Assembly (NCBI GenBank): GCA_029937135.1
Contig: JAPYQX010000131.1
Coordinates: forward strand, 1-7,911
From: Nitrospinota bacterium
Lineage (GTDB): Bacteria; UBA8248
DNA length: 7,911 nucleotides
Direction of reading: 5' to 3'
Shown here piece by piece: positions 1-6,891 of the stretch (position 1 is its first letter; the number at the start of each line of letters is the position of its first letter). The position numbers and the translations under genes were made by a program. A model generated the notes under the pieces. It was not told where the DNA came from. It saw only the letters and a program-made list of their open reading frames with translations, and did not search any database.

Positions 1-836
1 CAGCTATTCTGATGCCTGAGGACGCCGACAAGGAAGATATTGCACAATTCAAAAAGGAAATGGGATTTGACCTGCCGATGCATATCCAATACTTCAATTT
101 CCTTTTTGGTTACAACGAAAGTAAGGGCGTTCTCCGAGGTGATTTTGGTTTCTCCTTCCATCAGGAACTACCCGCCCTTGGTATCGTTTTAGATCATTTT
201 CCGGCCACAGCCCTTCTCGCCTTCACGTCGGTGCTTTTAGCGTCTTTAATATCCATTCCAGCAGGTGTGCTTTCCGCCGTTTATCGAAATACATGGATTG
301 ACTACTTCGCTACTGTGGGGGCGATGTTGGGCCAGTCGTTGCCAGGATTCTGGCTGGGTCTATTATTCATAATGTTTTTTGCGGTGAAGTTGGAGTGGTT
401 GCCAACCTCGGGCGCCGAGGGGTTGGAGTACCTTGTCTTACCTGCTCTGACAGCGGGGCTGTACGCGACAGCACGGCTTACCCGCCTTGTTCGCTCGGGG
501 ATGCTTGAAGTGCTGGGTAGCGACTATATCCAGACCGCCCGCTCCAAGGGCCTCGTCGAGCAGGTCATTGTTTTTCGGCATGCGCTGAAAAATGCGGCCA
601 TACCGGTCGTTACCTTAATTGGACTTGAGCTGGGCATTCTGCTCGGCGGAACGGTCGTCGTGGAGGTGGTTTTCTCTTGGCCGGGGGTGGGATTTCTCGT
701 GGTGGATTCTATTAACAATCAGGATTACCCGGTAGTGCAGGCGGCTGTGGCATTACTCGCCACCTGTTTTGTTGTTGTGAATCTCAGTGTGGATATTCTT
801 TACGCATGGCTCGATCCACGTATCACCTACAACTAG
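1..836 (+). CDS. ABC transporter permease, DppB/OppB type (5' end outside window)
   Basis: Inner-membrane permease subunit of an ABC importer of the peptide/nickel/opine class (binding-protein-dependent transport system inner membrane component). The frame is open from base 3, and the residues before the first ATG (base 12) still fit the family. The segment starting around MPEDADKEDIAQFKKEMG matches the periplasmic stretch that normally follows the first membrane helix and its GDP motif, so the true start and first helix lie upstream and ATG 12 is not the start. Hydrophobic segments follow from about bases 195-285, 300-390 and 430-480. The cytoplasmic EAA loop, which docks the ATPase, is at about 522-600 (DYIQTARSKG...HALKNA). 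A last pair of helices ends in the family's usual LDPRITY tail. The next gene starts 15 bases after the stop and is its natural DppC-type partner. The substrate-binding protein and ATPases are not in the window. Family assignment is secure; the substrate is unknown. Confidence 0.93.
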   Translation, partial: AILMPEDADKEDIAQFKKEMGFDLPMHIQYFNFLFGYNESKGVLRGDFGFSFHQELPALGIVLDHFPATALLAFTSVLLASLISIPAGVLSAVYRNTWIDYFATVGAMLGQSLPGFWLGLLFIMFFAVKLEWLPTSGAEGLEYLVLPALTAGLYATARLTRLVRSGMLEVLGSDYIQTARSKGLVEQVIVFRHALKNAAIPVVTLIGLELGILLGGTVVVEVVFSWPGVGFLVVDSINNQDYPVVQAAVALLATCFVVVNLSVDILYAWLDPRITYN

Positions 837-851
837 GAAGAAATCGGAGAA

Positions 852-1784
852 ATGGCGACCGAGCGAATCGAAACGATCAGTGTTACGCCGGCAACCTGGG
901 ATGAAGATTCCCCCGCTCCCTCGGATCTTCAACTGGCCATTCGTGATTTATTGCGGCGCCCGCCCGCGTTGTTCGGATTCCTTTCCGTCATTTTTGTCAT
1001 TGTTTGGGCCTTGGTGCCGGAATGGTTTGCCCCCATGGACCCATACACGCAAAACCTCGATATCACCTTGAAGCCGCCGGGGTACGTTAACGAGGCCGGT
1101 TTCACCTATTGGGCGGGGACGGACGAGTTGGGCCGGGATCTATTGAGCCGTATTATCTGGGGCTCCCGGATTTCGCTTATCGTTGGGTTTGTCGCGGTTC
1201 TTTTAAGTGGTGCGATCGGGATAACGTTGGGGCTCGTAGCGGGCTACTACGGGGGAATAGTCGACACTATCATTAGCCGGATTATTGATATCGCTCTGTC
1301 CGTACCCTTCATCCTGCTGGCGATGAGCATTATCGCGATTCTGGGGCCGAGTCTCCAGAATGTAATACTCGCCATGGCGGTTCGCACATGGGTCGTCTAC
1401 GCGCGTCCGATACGAGGAGCCGTTCTATCGGCAAAAGAATATGAGTATATCGTAGGGGCGAAGGCCACCGGTTGCCGCACACCTAGGATACTCATCCGCC
1501 ATCTTCTGCCGAATGTCATGTCCACCGCAATCGTGATAGCCACGCTCTATCTCGGGCGGATGATCATTATCGAGGCGTCTCTTTCTTTCCTCGGAGTGGG
1601 TGTTCCGCCTCCTACGCCCGCATGGGGCGGCATGCTCGCAGATGGGCGCTCCTACCTCGACACCGCTTGGTGGATAGCCGTCTTCCCGGGGCTGGCGCTC
1701 ATGCTTCTAGTTTTGGGTATAAATCTTCTCGGGGACTGGATCCGAGATGCGCTTGACCCAAGAATGAAGCGCCTGGCGGATTAG
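852..1784 (+). CDS. ABC transporter permease, DppC/OppC type
   Basis: Second permease subunit, expected to pair with the upstream DppB-like protein in the inner membrane; 310 residues, normal for the family. The N-terminal OppC-type region has a helix at about residues 40-58 followed by FAPMDPY. The GTDELGRDLLSR motif at 89-100 precedes the transport domain, a standard DppC signature. The EAA loop is at about 198-220 (YIVGAKATG...HLLPN), and the late signature EASLSFLGVG lies at 241-250, followed by the Pro-rich PAWGGML region. The ATG at 852 is preceded by AGGAAG (835-840), which overlaps the stop codon of the upstream gene at an 11-base distance. A GGAG at 846-849 is too close (2 bases) to be the likely site. 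Overlap of the ribosome binding site with the previous stop suggests translational coupling. No ATPase gene follows; the next gene is convergent. The substrate cannot be told. Confidence 0.95.
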   Translation: MATERIETISVTPATWDEDSPAPSDLQLAIRDLLRRPPALFGFLSVIFVIVWALVPEWFAPMDPYTQNLDITLKPPGYVNEAGFTYWAGTDELGRDLLSRIIWGSRISLIVGFVAVLLSGAIGITLGLVAGYYGGIVDTIISRIIDIALSVPFILLAMSIIAILGPSLQNVILAMAVRTWVVYARPIRGAVLSAKEYEYIVGAKATGCRTPRILIRHLLPNVMSTAIVIATLYLGRMIIIEASLSFLGVGVPPPTPAWGGMLADGRSYLDTAWWIAVFPGLALMLLVLGINLLGDWIRDALDPRMKRLAD

Positions 1785-1821
1785 TGCCTTCGTAGAAAAC
1801 GATTAAACCGTCGAAATTCAC

Positions 1822-2229
1822 CTAGCCGAGTTCTTCTAATTTTGACTTGAGGCGCTTAATGACCTCTTCGACGTCTTCCGCTTCATGGTAGTCTTGGCCC
1901 AGAACCCCGGTTCCCGCCGGACTTTTTACAACGAACGAAACTACTTTATCGGTCAGTGTAATGGCCCCGTGCCGAGTGTTGCGGGGAATATGCAAAAGGT
2001 CGCCGGGACCCACAACGCGTTCCTCGTTCCCGAGAATGGAATACCGCTTTCCTTCCATGATGAGGACGAATTGCTCTTCGTTGGGATGGGCATGAAGTCT
2101 TGCAAATTCATCTTTTTTATAAGTGACGAGCCCCGCCTTCATCAGTTCGCCCTTTACTCGCTGGATTTCCGCCTCGGGGCTTGCATCTTCACGTACCTTT
2201 TCCATGTCGAAAATTTTGTAGTAAGGCAT
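1822..2229 (-). CDS. small single-domain cupin protein
   Basis: 135-residue cupin_2-type beta-barrel protein, probably cytosolic (no signal peptide seen). Cupin motif 1 gives metal ligands H46, H48 and E52 (ARLHAHPNEEQFVLIMEG). Motif 2 is G76-x5-P82-x-N84-x2-H87, which supplies the fourth ligand H87, so the full 3-His/1-Glu metal site is present. The last 20 residues (EDVEEVIKRLKSKLEEL) form a charged amphipathic helix. The start is supported by AGGAG on the minus strand (2237-2241), 7 bases before the ATG. The gene converges on the permease gene with a 37-base gap, where I see no clear terminator, and diverges from the ThDP enzyme. Stand-alone cupins of this size can be isomerases, decarboxylases, dioxygenases or sugar/ligand-binding accessory proteins, and the sequence does not decide. 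An overlapping + strand frame (1885-2400) is a shadow. Confidence 0.9.
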   Translation of the reverse strand: MPYYKIFDMEKVREDASPEAEIQRVKGELMKAGLVTYKKDEFARLHAHPNEEQFVLIMEGKRYSILGNEERVVGPGDLLHIPRNTRHGAITLTDKVVSFVVKSPAGTGVLGQDYHEAEDVEEVIKRLKSKLEELG

Positions 2230-2402
2230 TTTCGTACTCCTGTATATGGTGAGTTTTCATTCAATCCTATCGATGGAGAATTGTTGTTTTATCATAGTCA
2301 GGTCAACAGGCTGGGTGAGATATTCGATTCGGTGCATAGGAGCGAACCAGCATGTCTCGGTTGCTTATTTTCACAACTCTGGTTTTCTGAGGAGAAATAA
2401 CC
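2230..2402. promoter_or_regulatory. divergent intergenic region between cupin and ThDP-enzyme genes
   Basis: 173 bases separate the divergent starts, so promoters for both directions should lie here. The + strand gene has the ribosome binding site GAGGAG (2389-2394), 8 bases before ATG 2403; the - strand gene has AGGAG at 2237-2241. On the minus strand a TTGACC hexamer resembles a -35 box, but no good -10 sequence sits 16-18 bases away. I found no convincing sigma-70 pair on the + strand and no clear operator palindrome apart from a lone ATCGAT. Promoter placement is inferred from gene orientation only. Confidence 0.4.
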
Positions 2403-4082
2403 ATGCCCAAGATGACAGGTGCGCGCTTTCTCGCGGATACGCTCCAGGCGTACGGTGTAAGTCATGTGTTCTTTATGCCAGGAATTGTTAAACGCGCCCT
2501 CTTTGAAATGGATGAGCGGACGAATATCCAGCGTATCTTAACCCATGGAGAAAAGTCGGCGGTTTACATGGCGGATGGTTATGCCCGCGCCTCCGGCCGC
2601 CCCGGGATATGCATGGCCCAGACGGTGGGGACGTCCAACCTTGCCGCGGGTCTTCGAGACCCATATCTCGGGTGCTCTCCCGTGATAGCCATCACGGGCG
2701 GAAGCGATCCTCTCACCCACTATCGAAATGCCTATCAGGAAATCGAGGACCTCTCTATTTTCGACCCGGTCACTAAATTCAACGTCCGAGTGGAACATGT
2801 CGAACGGTACCCGGACCTGCTTCGAGAGGCCTTCCGAGTTGCTACCTCAGGAACTCCGGGACCTGTTCATTTGGAGCTTATGGGACAGGGGGGGCAACTG
2901 ACCGACGACGCGGAAGGAGACCTTGAGGTTATCGTGGACGAGGCCACTACCCGGGTGCCCGCTTTCCGGCCAGAGCCAGAGCCGGGGAGTATTCAGGAGG
3001 CGGCAAGGCTCCTGGGGGCGGCGAAGAAGCCCATCATCGTGGCAGGAGGCGGCGTTCGCGCTTCGGGGGCGGGGCCGGAGCTTGTGGAACTCGCCGAAAA
3101 ACTCTCCATCCCCATCGCTACCGCCCTCAACGCCAAAGACACCGTTCTGGCGGACCACCCGCTCTCGGTGGGTGTCGTAGGCGTATATTCCCGCGAAACA
3201 GCGAACCAGGCGGTGCTTGATTCCGACCTGGTCTTCTTTGTGGGGAGCAAGACCGGCGGTCAAGTAACGAATCAATGGAAGCTCCCCCAGATAGGGACGC
3301 CTGTCATCCAGCTCGATATCAACCCCGAAGAGCTCGGGCGGAACTACCCGCTCAAGGCCGCTATCATGGGGGATGCGAAGGTCAGCCTGAGGAAGTTAAT
3401 CGAGGCGGCCGACGCTACCACCGCCCCCTCCCGTAGGGAGTGGACCGAGCGGGCAAAAACTTCCGTGGAGGAATGGTACAAAGAGTTCGAATCCCTTATG
3501 ACCTCGGATGCCGTTCCCATCCGCCCCGAGCGCATCTGCAAGGATCTCACTGATCGTCTTCCGCCGGACGCGCTCCTGGTCGCTGATACCGGTCATGCGG
3601 GAATGTGGACGGGAGGAATGGTCGATCTTACCGAGCCGGGCCAAGGTTTCATCCGGTGCGCTGGTTCGTTGGGATGGGGTTTGCCGGCCGTGCTGGGTGC
3701 AAAGTGCGCCCACCCCGATCGGCCCGTCGTTCTTTTCACCGGAGACGGGGGTTTTTGGTATCACCTCGCGGAGATTGAGACGGCTGTGCGTCGGAAGATC
3801 AACGCTGTCATTCTGGTCAACAACAACAATGCCTTGAGCCATGGACTCCAAGGGCTGACTGCGATCGCGGGAGGCGAGCTACAAAGTAAGCATGAATTTA
3901 TTTGGCAGTACGACGACACCGATCTCTCAAAGGTGGCCGAGTCGATGGGCGCCCTTGGTATTCGGGTGGAAAAGCCCTCCGAAATCGCTAGTGCCCTTGA
4001 TCAGGCTTTCTCCGCGGATCGGCCCGTTGTGGTGGATGTCGCGACCGATGTCATGGCCATGGCCCCGCTGGCTATCGGATAA
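2403..4082 (+). CDS. thiamine diphosphate-dependent enzyme, acetolactate synthase large-subunit-like
   Basis: 559-residue three-domain ThDP enzyme of the acetolactate synthase / benzoylformate decarboxylase / glyoxylate carboligase superfamily. The N-terminal pyrimidine-binding domain (about 1-170) has the cofactor-activating Glu E50 in THGEKSAVYMADGYARASG. The central domain (about 190-335) has the GGGV, LDINPEELGRN pattern seen in acetolactate synthases, where it helps bind FAD. The C-terminal pyrophosphate-binding domain (about 375-555) has G447-D448-G449 and, 26 residues on, the Asn run 473-476, the metal/ThDP motif. Q112 and K125 (NAYQE, PVTKFN) line up with the conserved Gln and Lys of acetohydroxyacid synthase. 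After the motif the chain reads NNNNALSHGLQG instead of the QWQ-containing segment of true acetolactate synthases, so the substrate probably differs. No small regulatory subunit gene follows. It is likely a carboligase, decarboxylase or lyase in a catabolic cluster, not branched-chain amino acid synthesis. The start is fixed by GAGGAG 8 bases upstream. Confidence 0.9.
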   Translation: MPKMTGARFLADTLQAYGVSHVFFMPGIVKRALFEMDERTNIQRILTHGEKSAVYMADGYARASGRPGICMAQTVGTSNLAAGLRDPYLGCSPVIAITGGSDPLTHYRNAYQEIEDLSIFDPVTKFNVRVEHVERYPDLLREAFRVATSGTPGPVHLELMGQGGQLTDDAEGDLEVIVDEATTRVPAFRPEPEPGSIQEAARLLGAAKKPIIVAGGGVRASGAGPELVELAEKLSIPIATALNAKDTVLADHPLSVGVVGVYSRETANQAVLDSDLVFFVGSKTGGQVTNQWKLPQIGTPVIQLDINPEELGRNYPLKAAIMGDAKVSLRKLIEAADATTAPSRREWTERAKTSVEEWYKEFESLMTSDAVPIRPERICKDLTDRLPPDALLVADTGHAGMWTGGMVDLTEPGQGFIRCAGSLGWGLPAVLGAKCAHPDRPVVLFTGDGGFWYHLAEIETAVRRKINAVILVNNNNALSHGLQGLTAIAGGELQSKHEFIWQYDDTDLSKVAESMGALGIRVEKPSEIASALDQAFSADRPVVVDVATDVMAMAPLAIG

Positions 4083-4174
4083 AAATTTGAGAGAGGTCTC
4101 CTCGGGCGACAATTTTAGAAAATATTCTGGGATAGTTATTATGAGAACCACATCTCGAAAGGGAGGCAGAAATC

Positions 4175-5317
4175 ATGGCGGCGGGACTGAAACCGATTCG
4201 AAGAGTCGTTACTGGGAACGATGAGCAAGGAAAGTCGAAAGTCGTTTGGGATGGCCCGGCCCCTAACTCCTACCCGGGCCCGATAGAGGGGAGAGGCCAC
4301 ACCGATCTTTGGGTCTGGTACGACAAGGTTCCTCTCCTCTCCGGAGAGCGCGACGATGGAACCCTGCCCTATGATTTTCCGGGTCCGGCCCTCGGAGGAC
4401 ACCTTCGCATCATTCACGCAGAAAAATATCCGGACAACCTGGACCCCGCCAAGAATCCGGCAATTGAACCGATGCATGAGCCGACGGCTACGCCCTCGAG
4501 GAGGAGGTGGGATCGAGGCCGCGGTATGCACAAGACCGAGACGGTGGATTACGGCATCGTGTTGTCGGGTGAGCGGGAGCTGGTTCTGGATGACGGTACG
4601 CTCCTGATGAAGGCGGGCGACATCGTTTGCCAGATAGGCGCATGGCATCAGTGGGCCAGCCCCCGGGAGGAATGCCTGATGGCCTTCGACATGATCGGGA
4701 CGCGTTTCGTGGACGGGCCGGCGGGTCTGGCCCAGGGAAACGATAAGGTCATTCATCCCGATCCCAATCTGAAACTGCCCGATGGGGTGAAGCCTGCCCG
4801 GAGGATAGTGACCATAGACACGGAAGATGGGAAAGGATCGTTGGTCAGTGACGGTCCGGCGCCCGATGTCCGCTTCGATCCCGCGAGGCCGGGCTTCGCC
4901 TCGGCGCGGCTCTGGGTCACTGATAACTATCCCGCGGGGATGGTTTTTGAATCCCTTCAATCGCCTCATACGATTGAACCCCCTGCGAAAGGCACGGTGT
5001 GCCGGGTCGTAACTTTTCCGCCGGATGATGTCTGGAAGGCCAAGGTCGGCTCCGCCGAGGTTGAGGCTTTCTTCAGCGCCATGGGGTCGCCGGGCGCTTC
5101 CACGTATTCGCCATCGGCTCCTCATCCGTACATGCAAAAGACACAAACTGCCGATTTTTGTTTTGTTCTAGAGGGCGAAATTACGCTGGTGCTCGACACC
5201 GAAGAAGTGAATTTGGTGACAAGGGAAGTCGCGATACTGCGGGGCGCCAATCACGCCTGGAGCAACCGAACCGGCAACCCCGCTGTCTTGTCGATCTCAT
5301 CTCACGATGGATCGTAA
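4175..5317 (+). CDS. two-domain (bicupin) protein formed by internal duplication
   Basis: 380 residues consisting of two homologous halves. Repeat 1 starts at PIRRVVTGNDEQGK (about 7-20) and repeat 2 at PARRIVTIDTEDGK (about 207-220). Both continue through DGPAP and an LWV strand into a cupin barrel. Domain 1 carries a putative metal site in MHKTETVDYGIVLSGE (H119, E122, D125) and H158 in GAWHQW. Domain 2 has the equivalent MQKTQTADFCFVLEGE, where His and Glu are replaced by Q321 and Q324, while D327 and H360 (GANHAW) remain. Domain 1 is therefore probably the metal-binding, possibly catalytic half; domain 2 may be structural or bind a ligand without the usual metal. This type of cupin is usually annotated only as cupin-domain protein and its reaction is unknown to me. 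The start is supported by GGGAGG (4161-4166), 8 bases upstream. It lies 92 bases after the ThDP enzyme and 111 before the hydrolase, same strand. A long antisense frame (4139-5146) is a shadow. Confidence 0.85.
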   Translation: MAAGLKPIRRVVTGNDEQGKSKVVWDGPAPNSYPGPIEGRGHTDLWVWYDKVPLLSGERDDGTLPYDFPGPALGGHLRIIHAEKYPDNLDPAKNPAIEPMHEPTATPSRRRWDRGRGMHKTETVDYGIVLSGERELVLDDGTLLMKAGDIVCQIGAWHQWASPREECLMAFDMIGTRFVDGPAGLAQGNDKVIHPDPNLKLPDGVKPARRIVTIDTEDGKGSLVSDGPAPDVRFDPARPGFASARLWVTDNYPAGMVFESLQSPHTIEPPAKGTVCRVVTFPPDDVWKAKVGSAEVEAFFSAMGSPGASTYSPSAPHPYMQKTQTADFCFVLEGEITLVLDTEEVNLVTREVAILRGANHAWSNRTGNPAVLSISSHDGS

Positions 5318-5428
5318 GTAGGACTTTAAAGATGCGAATTAATCCTGGGGTCTGGAAAAAATCCCCACTGAGTTCTTCATTTTGTCATCCCTTAGGCCAG
5401 CATTTTTAGATCATCAGGAGGCGCAATC

Positions 5429-6340
5429 ATGGGAAGTGAATGCGCGGAAACCAGGTCTAATATTAAACTCAATAATCTTCTCGATGGTTCGATCGACGTT
5501 CACATCCATTCCGGCCCGGATAGCGTGGAGCGCTGGGGGGATACCATCGATATCGCCCGCCTGGCTGTGGAGATGGGCATGCGCGGAGTCGTATTCAAGG
5601 ATCGTTTCCGCCCCACAACGCACAAGGCCATTCTTACGAAGAAGACTGTGCCTGAGCTTGAGATATTTAGCCTTCATGCATGTAATCATCCTTGTGGCGG
5701 CCTGAGCTACCGCTGCGTGATGATGTCGATAGGAGAGGGAGTCAAGGTCAGCCAGATGCCTACCCTGGACTCGGTTCACCAACACAGCAAGCCGACTCAA
5801 GGCCATCTTTTCACCCACTTCTTGTTCGGGACGGAAGTCGAGCCCATCAGTCTTTATAATCCGGGCACCAAAGAGTTTACGGACGATCTTCAAAAAATTC
5901 TCGAGGCTGTCGTGAAGTACGATCTGGTGCTTTCCAACGGCCATATCTCTCCCGAGGAAACCATTGACCTGTTCCGGAAAGCGATGGCTATGGGCGTGAA
6001 GCCCGAGCGCTGCATGGTGGAGCATCCGAATAGTAACCCCTCCTTCACGATGGATCACATGAAAGCCATCGGTGACATGGGCGCCTTCCTCAACATTTCT
6101 TATAATGCCATCAACCCCATGTTTGCCGGCCGGCACCCAAAGGAAGGAGCCGACATTGTTAAAGAAGTTGGCGCCGAGCGCTGCACCGTCATCACCGATG
6201 GAGGCCAGCACACGAGCCCGGGCCCGGCCGAAGGAATGCGCGTGTTTTGCAACATGCTCATGCAACTGGGCGTTGAAAGAAAGGAAATCGATCTGATGAT
6301 CAAAACCAACCCAGCCAAAATACTTGGCTTGGATAGTTAA
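5429..6340 (+). CDS. amidohydrolase-superfamily metal-dependent hydrolase, DUF6282-like
   Basis: 303-residue TIM-barrel hydrolase of the amidohydrolase superfamily, matching what I know as DUF6282 proteins. The first strand carries D23-V-H25-I-H27 followed by SGPD, the paired-His metal motif. Later strands give H172 (LSNGHISPEE), H199 (MVEHPN) and D257 (VITDGGQ), which correspond in order to the beta-5 His, beta-6 His and beta-8 Asp ligands. The lysine that bridges two metals in many relatives normally sits on beta-4; that strand here (VKVSQMPTLD) has none in the usual place, while K57 (VVFKDRF) is on beta-2. A mononuclear site or an unusual ligand set is possible. The C-terminal TNPAKILGL segment is typical of the superfamily. 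The start is fixed by a perfect AGGAGG (5416-5421), 7 bases upstream. It is likely cytosolic, hydrolysing an amide, lactone or ester, or acting as a decarboxylase; the substrate is unknown. No clear terminator follows directly. Confidence 0.87.
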   Translation: MGSECAETRSNIKLNNLLDGSIDVHIHSGPDSVERWGDTIDIARLAVEMGMRGVVFKDRFRPTTHKAILTKKTVPELEIFSLHACNHPCGGLSYRCVMMSIGEGVKVSQMPTLDSVHQHSKPTQGHLFTHFLFGTEVEPISLYNPGTKEFTDDLQKILEAVVKYDLVLSNGHISPEETIDLFRKAMAMGVKPERCMVEHPNSNPSFTMDHMKAIGDMGAFLNISYNAINPMFAGRHPKEGADIVKEVGAERCTVITDGGQHTSPGPAEGMRVFCNMLMQLGVERKEIDLMIKTNPAKILGLDS

Positions 6341-6447
6341 TCTGAAAAAAAGTTCCCGCTACGCCGCCGATTTTAACATTTATTGAAATGGATGGCCTTT
6401 TTAGTTGTTGCGGTTGGAGTGGGAGTGAGGAATCGGGTACGGCGGTA

Positions 6448-6479
6448 CGGCTTCCTTGCTTAGATGATAGGGGAAGCCG
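6448..6479. repeat. 8-bp inverted repeat with 16-base loop
   Basis: CGGCTTCC (6448-6455) and GGAAGCCG (6472-6479) are exact reverse complements separated by 16 bases. No T run follows on either strand, so it is not a standard intrinsic terminator. It could be an RNA hairpin in the 3' untranslated region of the hydrolase transcript, or chance. Confidence 0.4.
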
Positions 6480-6693
6480 AAATTCAGAGATGGTCCATCC
6501 TTGACTTTTATCTTGTGATTCGAGCGGGACATCGTCGATGTGAACAAGGTAGGAGGAGGATGTCATTATCACTCCTAAATAAATTTAATATGCCTATTAA
6601 AATACCAATCTCCCTGCCTCAATAAACAGTATATATAATTTCTATGCATGGTGAATTTTTAGGTGTGAGGAGTTGGGAGTAGAGTAAATACAA

Positions 6694-6844
6694 TTTCCCT
6701 GATAGTTCCATATAATTCCCTGTTCCGATTTTCAGGCGTAATTCCGAATGCTCTTTAATTCATGGGCGAATTCACGGGACTTTGCCGGTGGAAAGGGCCA
6801 AAAACGTAGATTTCCCCTGTATTTTCCCTGTTAAACAGGGAATT
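6694..6844. repeat. cluster of TTCCCTGT-type iterated motifs
   Basis: The motif family appears at 6694-6702 (TTTCCCTGA), 6714-6724 (AATTCCCTGTT), 6811-6820 (TTTCCCCTGT) and 6822-6832 (TTTTCCCTGTT), all in the same orientation, and once inverted at 6834-6844 (AACAGGGAATT). Four direct copies plus one inverted copy within about 150 bases is more than expected by chance in AT-rich DNA. The pattern resembles iterated protein-binding boxes (recombinase arm sites, plasmid-like iterons or operators), but no recombinase or replication gene is visible here. The function is unknown. Confidence 0.5.
6824..6842. repeat. perfect 19-base palindrome
   Basis: TTCCCTGTTAAACAGGGAA is a perfect palindrome with 9-base arms around a single central A. 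It consists of the last direct TTCCCTGTT box and its inverted copy. It could be a dimeric protein operator or a cruciform/hairpin; the near-zero loop makes a DNA-binding site more likely than an RNA hairpin. Confidence 0.6.
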
Positions 6845-6852
6845 AGGCAGAG

Positions 6853-6883
6853 AAGGGTTCGCAGCGGACTCCGCCCACCACCA
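6853..6883 (+). other. tRNA/tmRNA 3'-end-like stretch, possible attachment-site remnant
   Basis: GGTTCG at 6856-6861 is followed by ACTCCGCCCACCACCA (6868-6883), which resembles a T-loop plus acceptor arm ending in CCA. If CCA is taken at 6878-6880, the spacing (7-base loop from TTC, 5-base T stem, 7-base acceptor, discriminator A) is exactly that of a tRNA end. However, the T stem does not pair (AAGGG against CGGAC), the loop TTCGCAG departs from the TTCRANY consensus, and there is no tRNA body upstream. It is followed directly by an intrinsic terminator, as real tRNA genes often are. It may be a decayed attachment-site copy left by an integrating element, or coincidence. Confidence 0.22.
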
Positions 6884-6891
6884 ATAAAATC

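Noticed and set aside
1885..2400. 171-codon + strand frame covering the small cupin and the divergent region
   Set aside because: The cupin on the - strand has complete metal motifs and a good ribosome binding site. The + frame shows no domain.
4083..4174. AAAATTTG...CAATTTT imperfect repeat and GAGAGGTCTC palindrome as terminator or operator before the bicupin
   Set aside because: The pairing is short and bulged, no T run follows, and no convincing promoter boxes could be aligned. It looks like ordinary intergenic sequence.
4139..5146. 335-codon open frame on the - strand opposite the bicupin
   Set aside because: It lies antisense to a gene with clear domain structure and ribosome binding site. 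Its protein is rich in Arg, Pro and His without any family motif, as expected from a GC-rich shadow frame.
5343..5373. TGGGG...CCCCA inverted repeat downstream of the bicupin as a terminator
   Set aside because: Only a 5-bp stem with a large loop and no T run after it.
5414..6265. 283-codon open frame on the - strand opposite the hydrolase
   Set aside because: Antisense shadow of a gene with all superfamily motifs; no recognisable protein family or ribosome binding site.
6300..6566. 88-codon - strand frame with AGGAG 5 bases before its ATG
   Set aside because: The ribosome binding site is plausible, but the protein has no recognisable motif, it overlaps the end of the hydrolase gene by 41 bases and it lies in a decayed-looking region. 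Not enough to call it a gene.
6634..6639. TATAAT as a promoter -10 box
   Set aside because: The hexamer 17 bases upstream is TCCCTG, unlike TTGACA, and no gene follows on the + strand. AT-rich DNA gives such matches by chance.
6691..6844. TTCCCTGT cluster as a CRISPR array
   Set aside because: The repeats are too short (8-11 bases), spacing is irregular (about 10 to 87 bases), and one copy is inverted.
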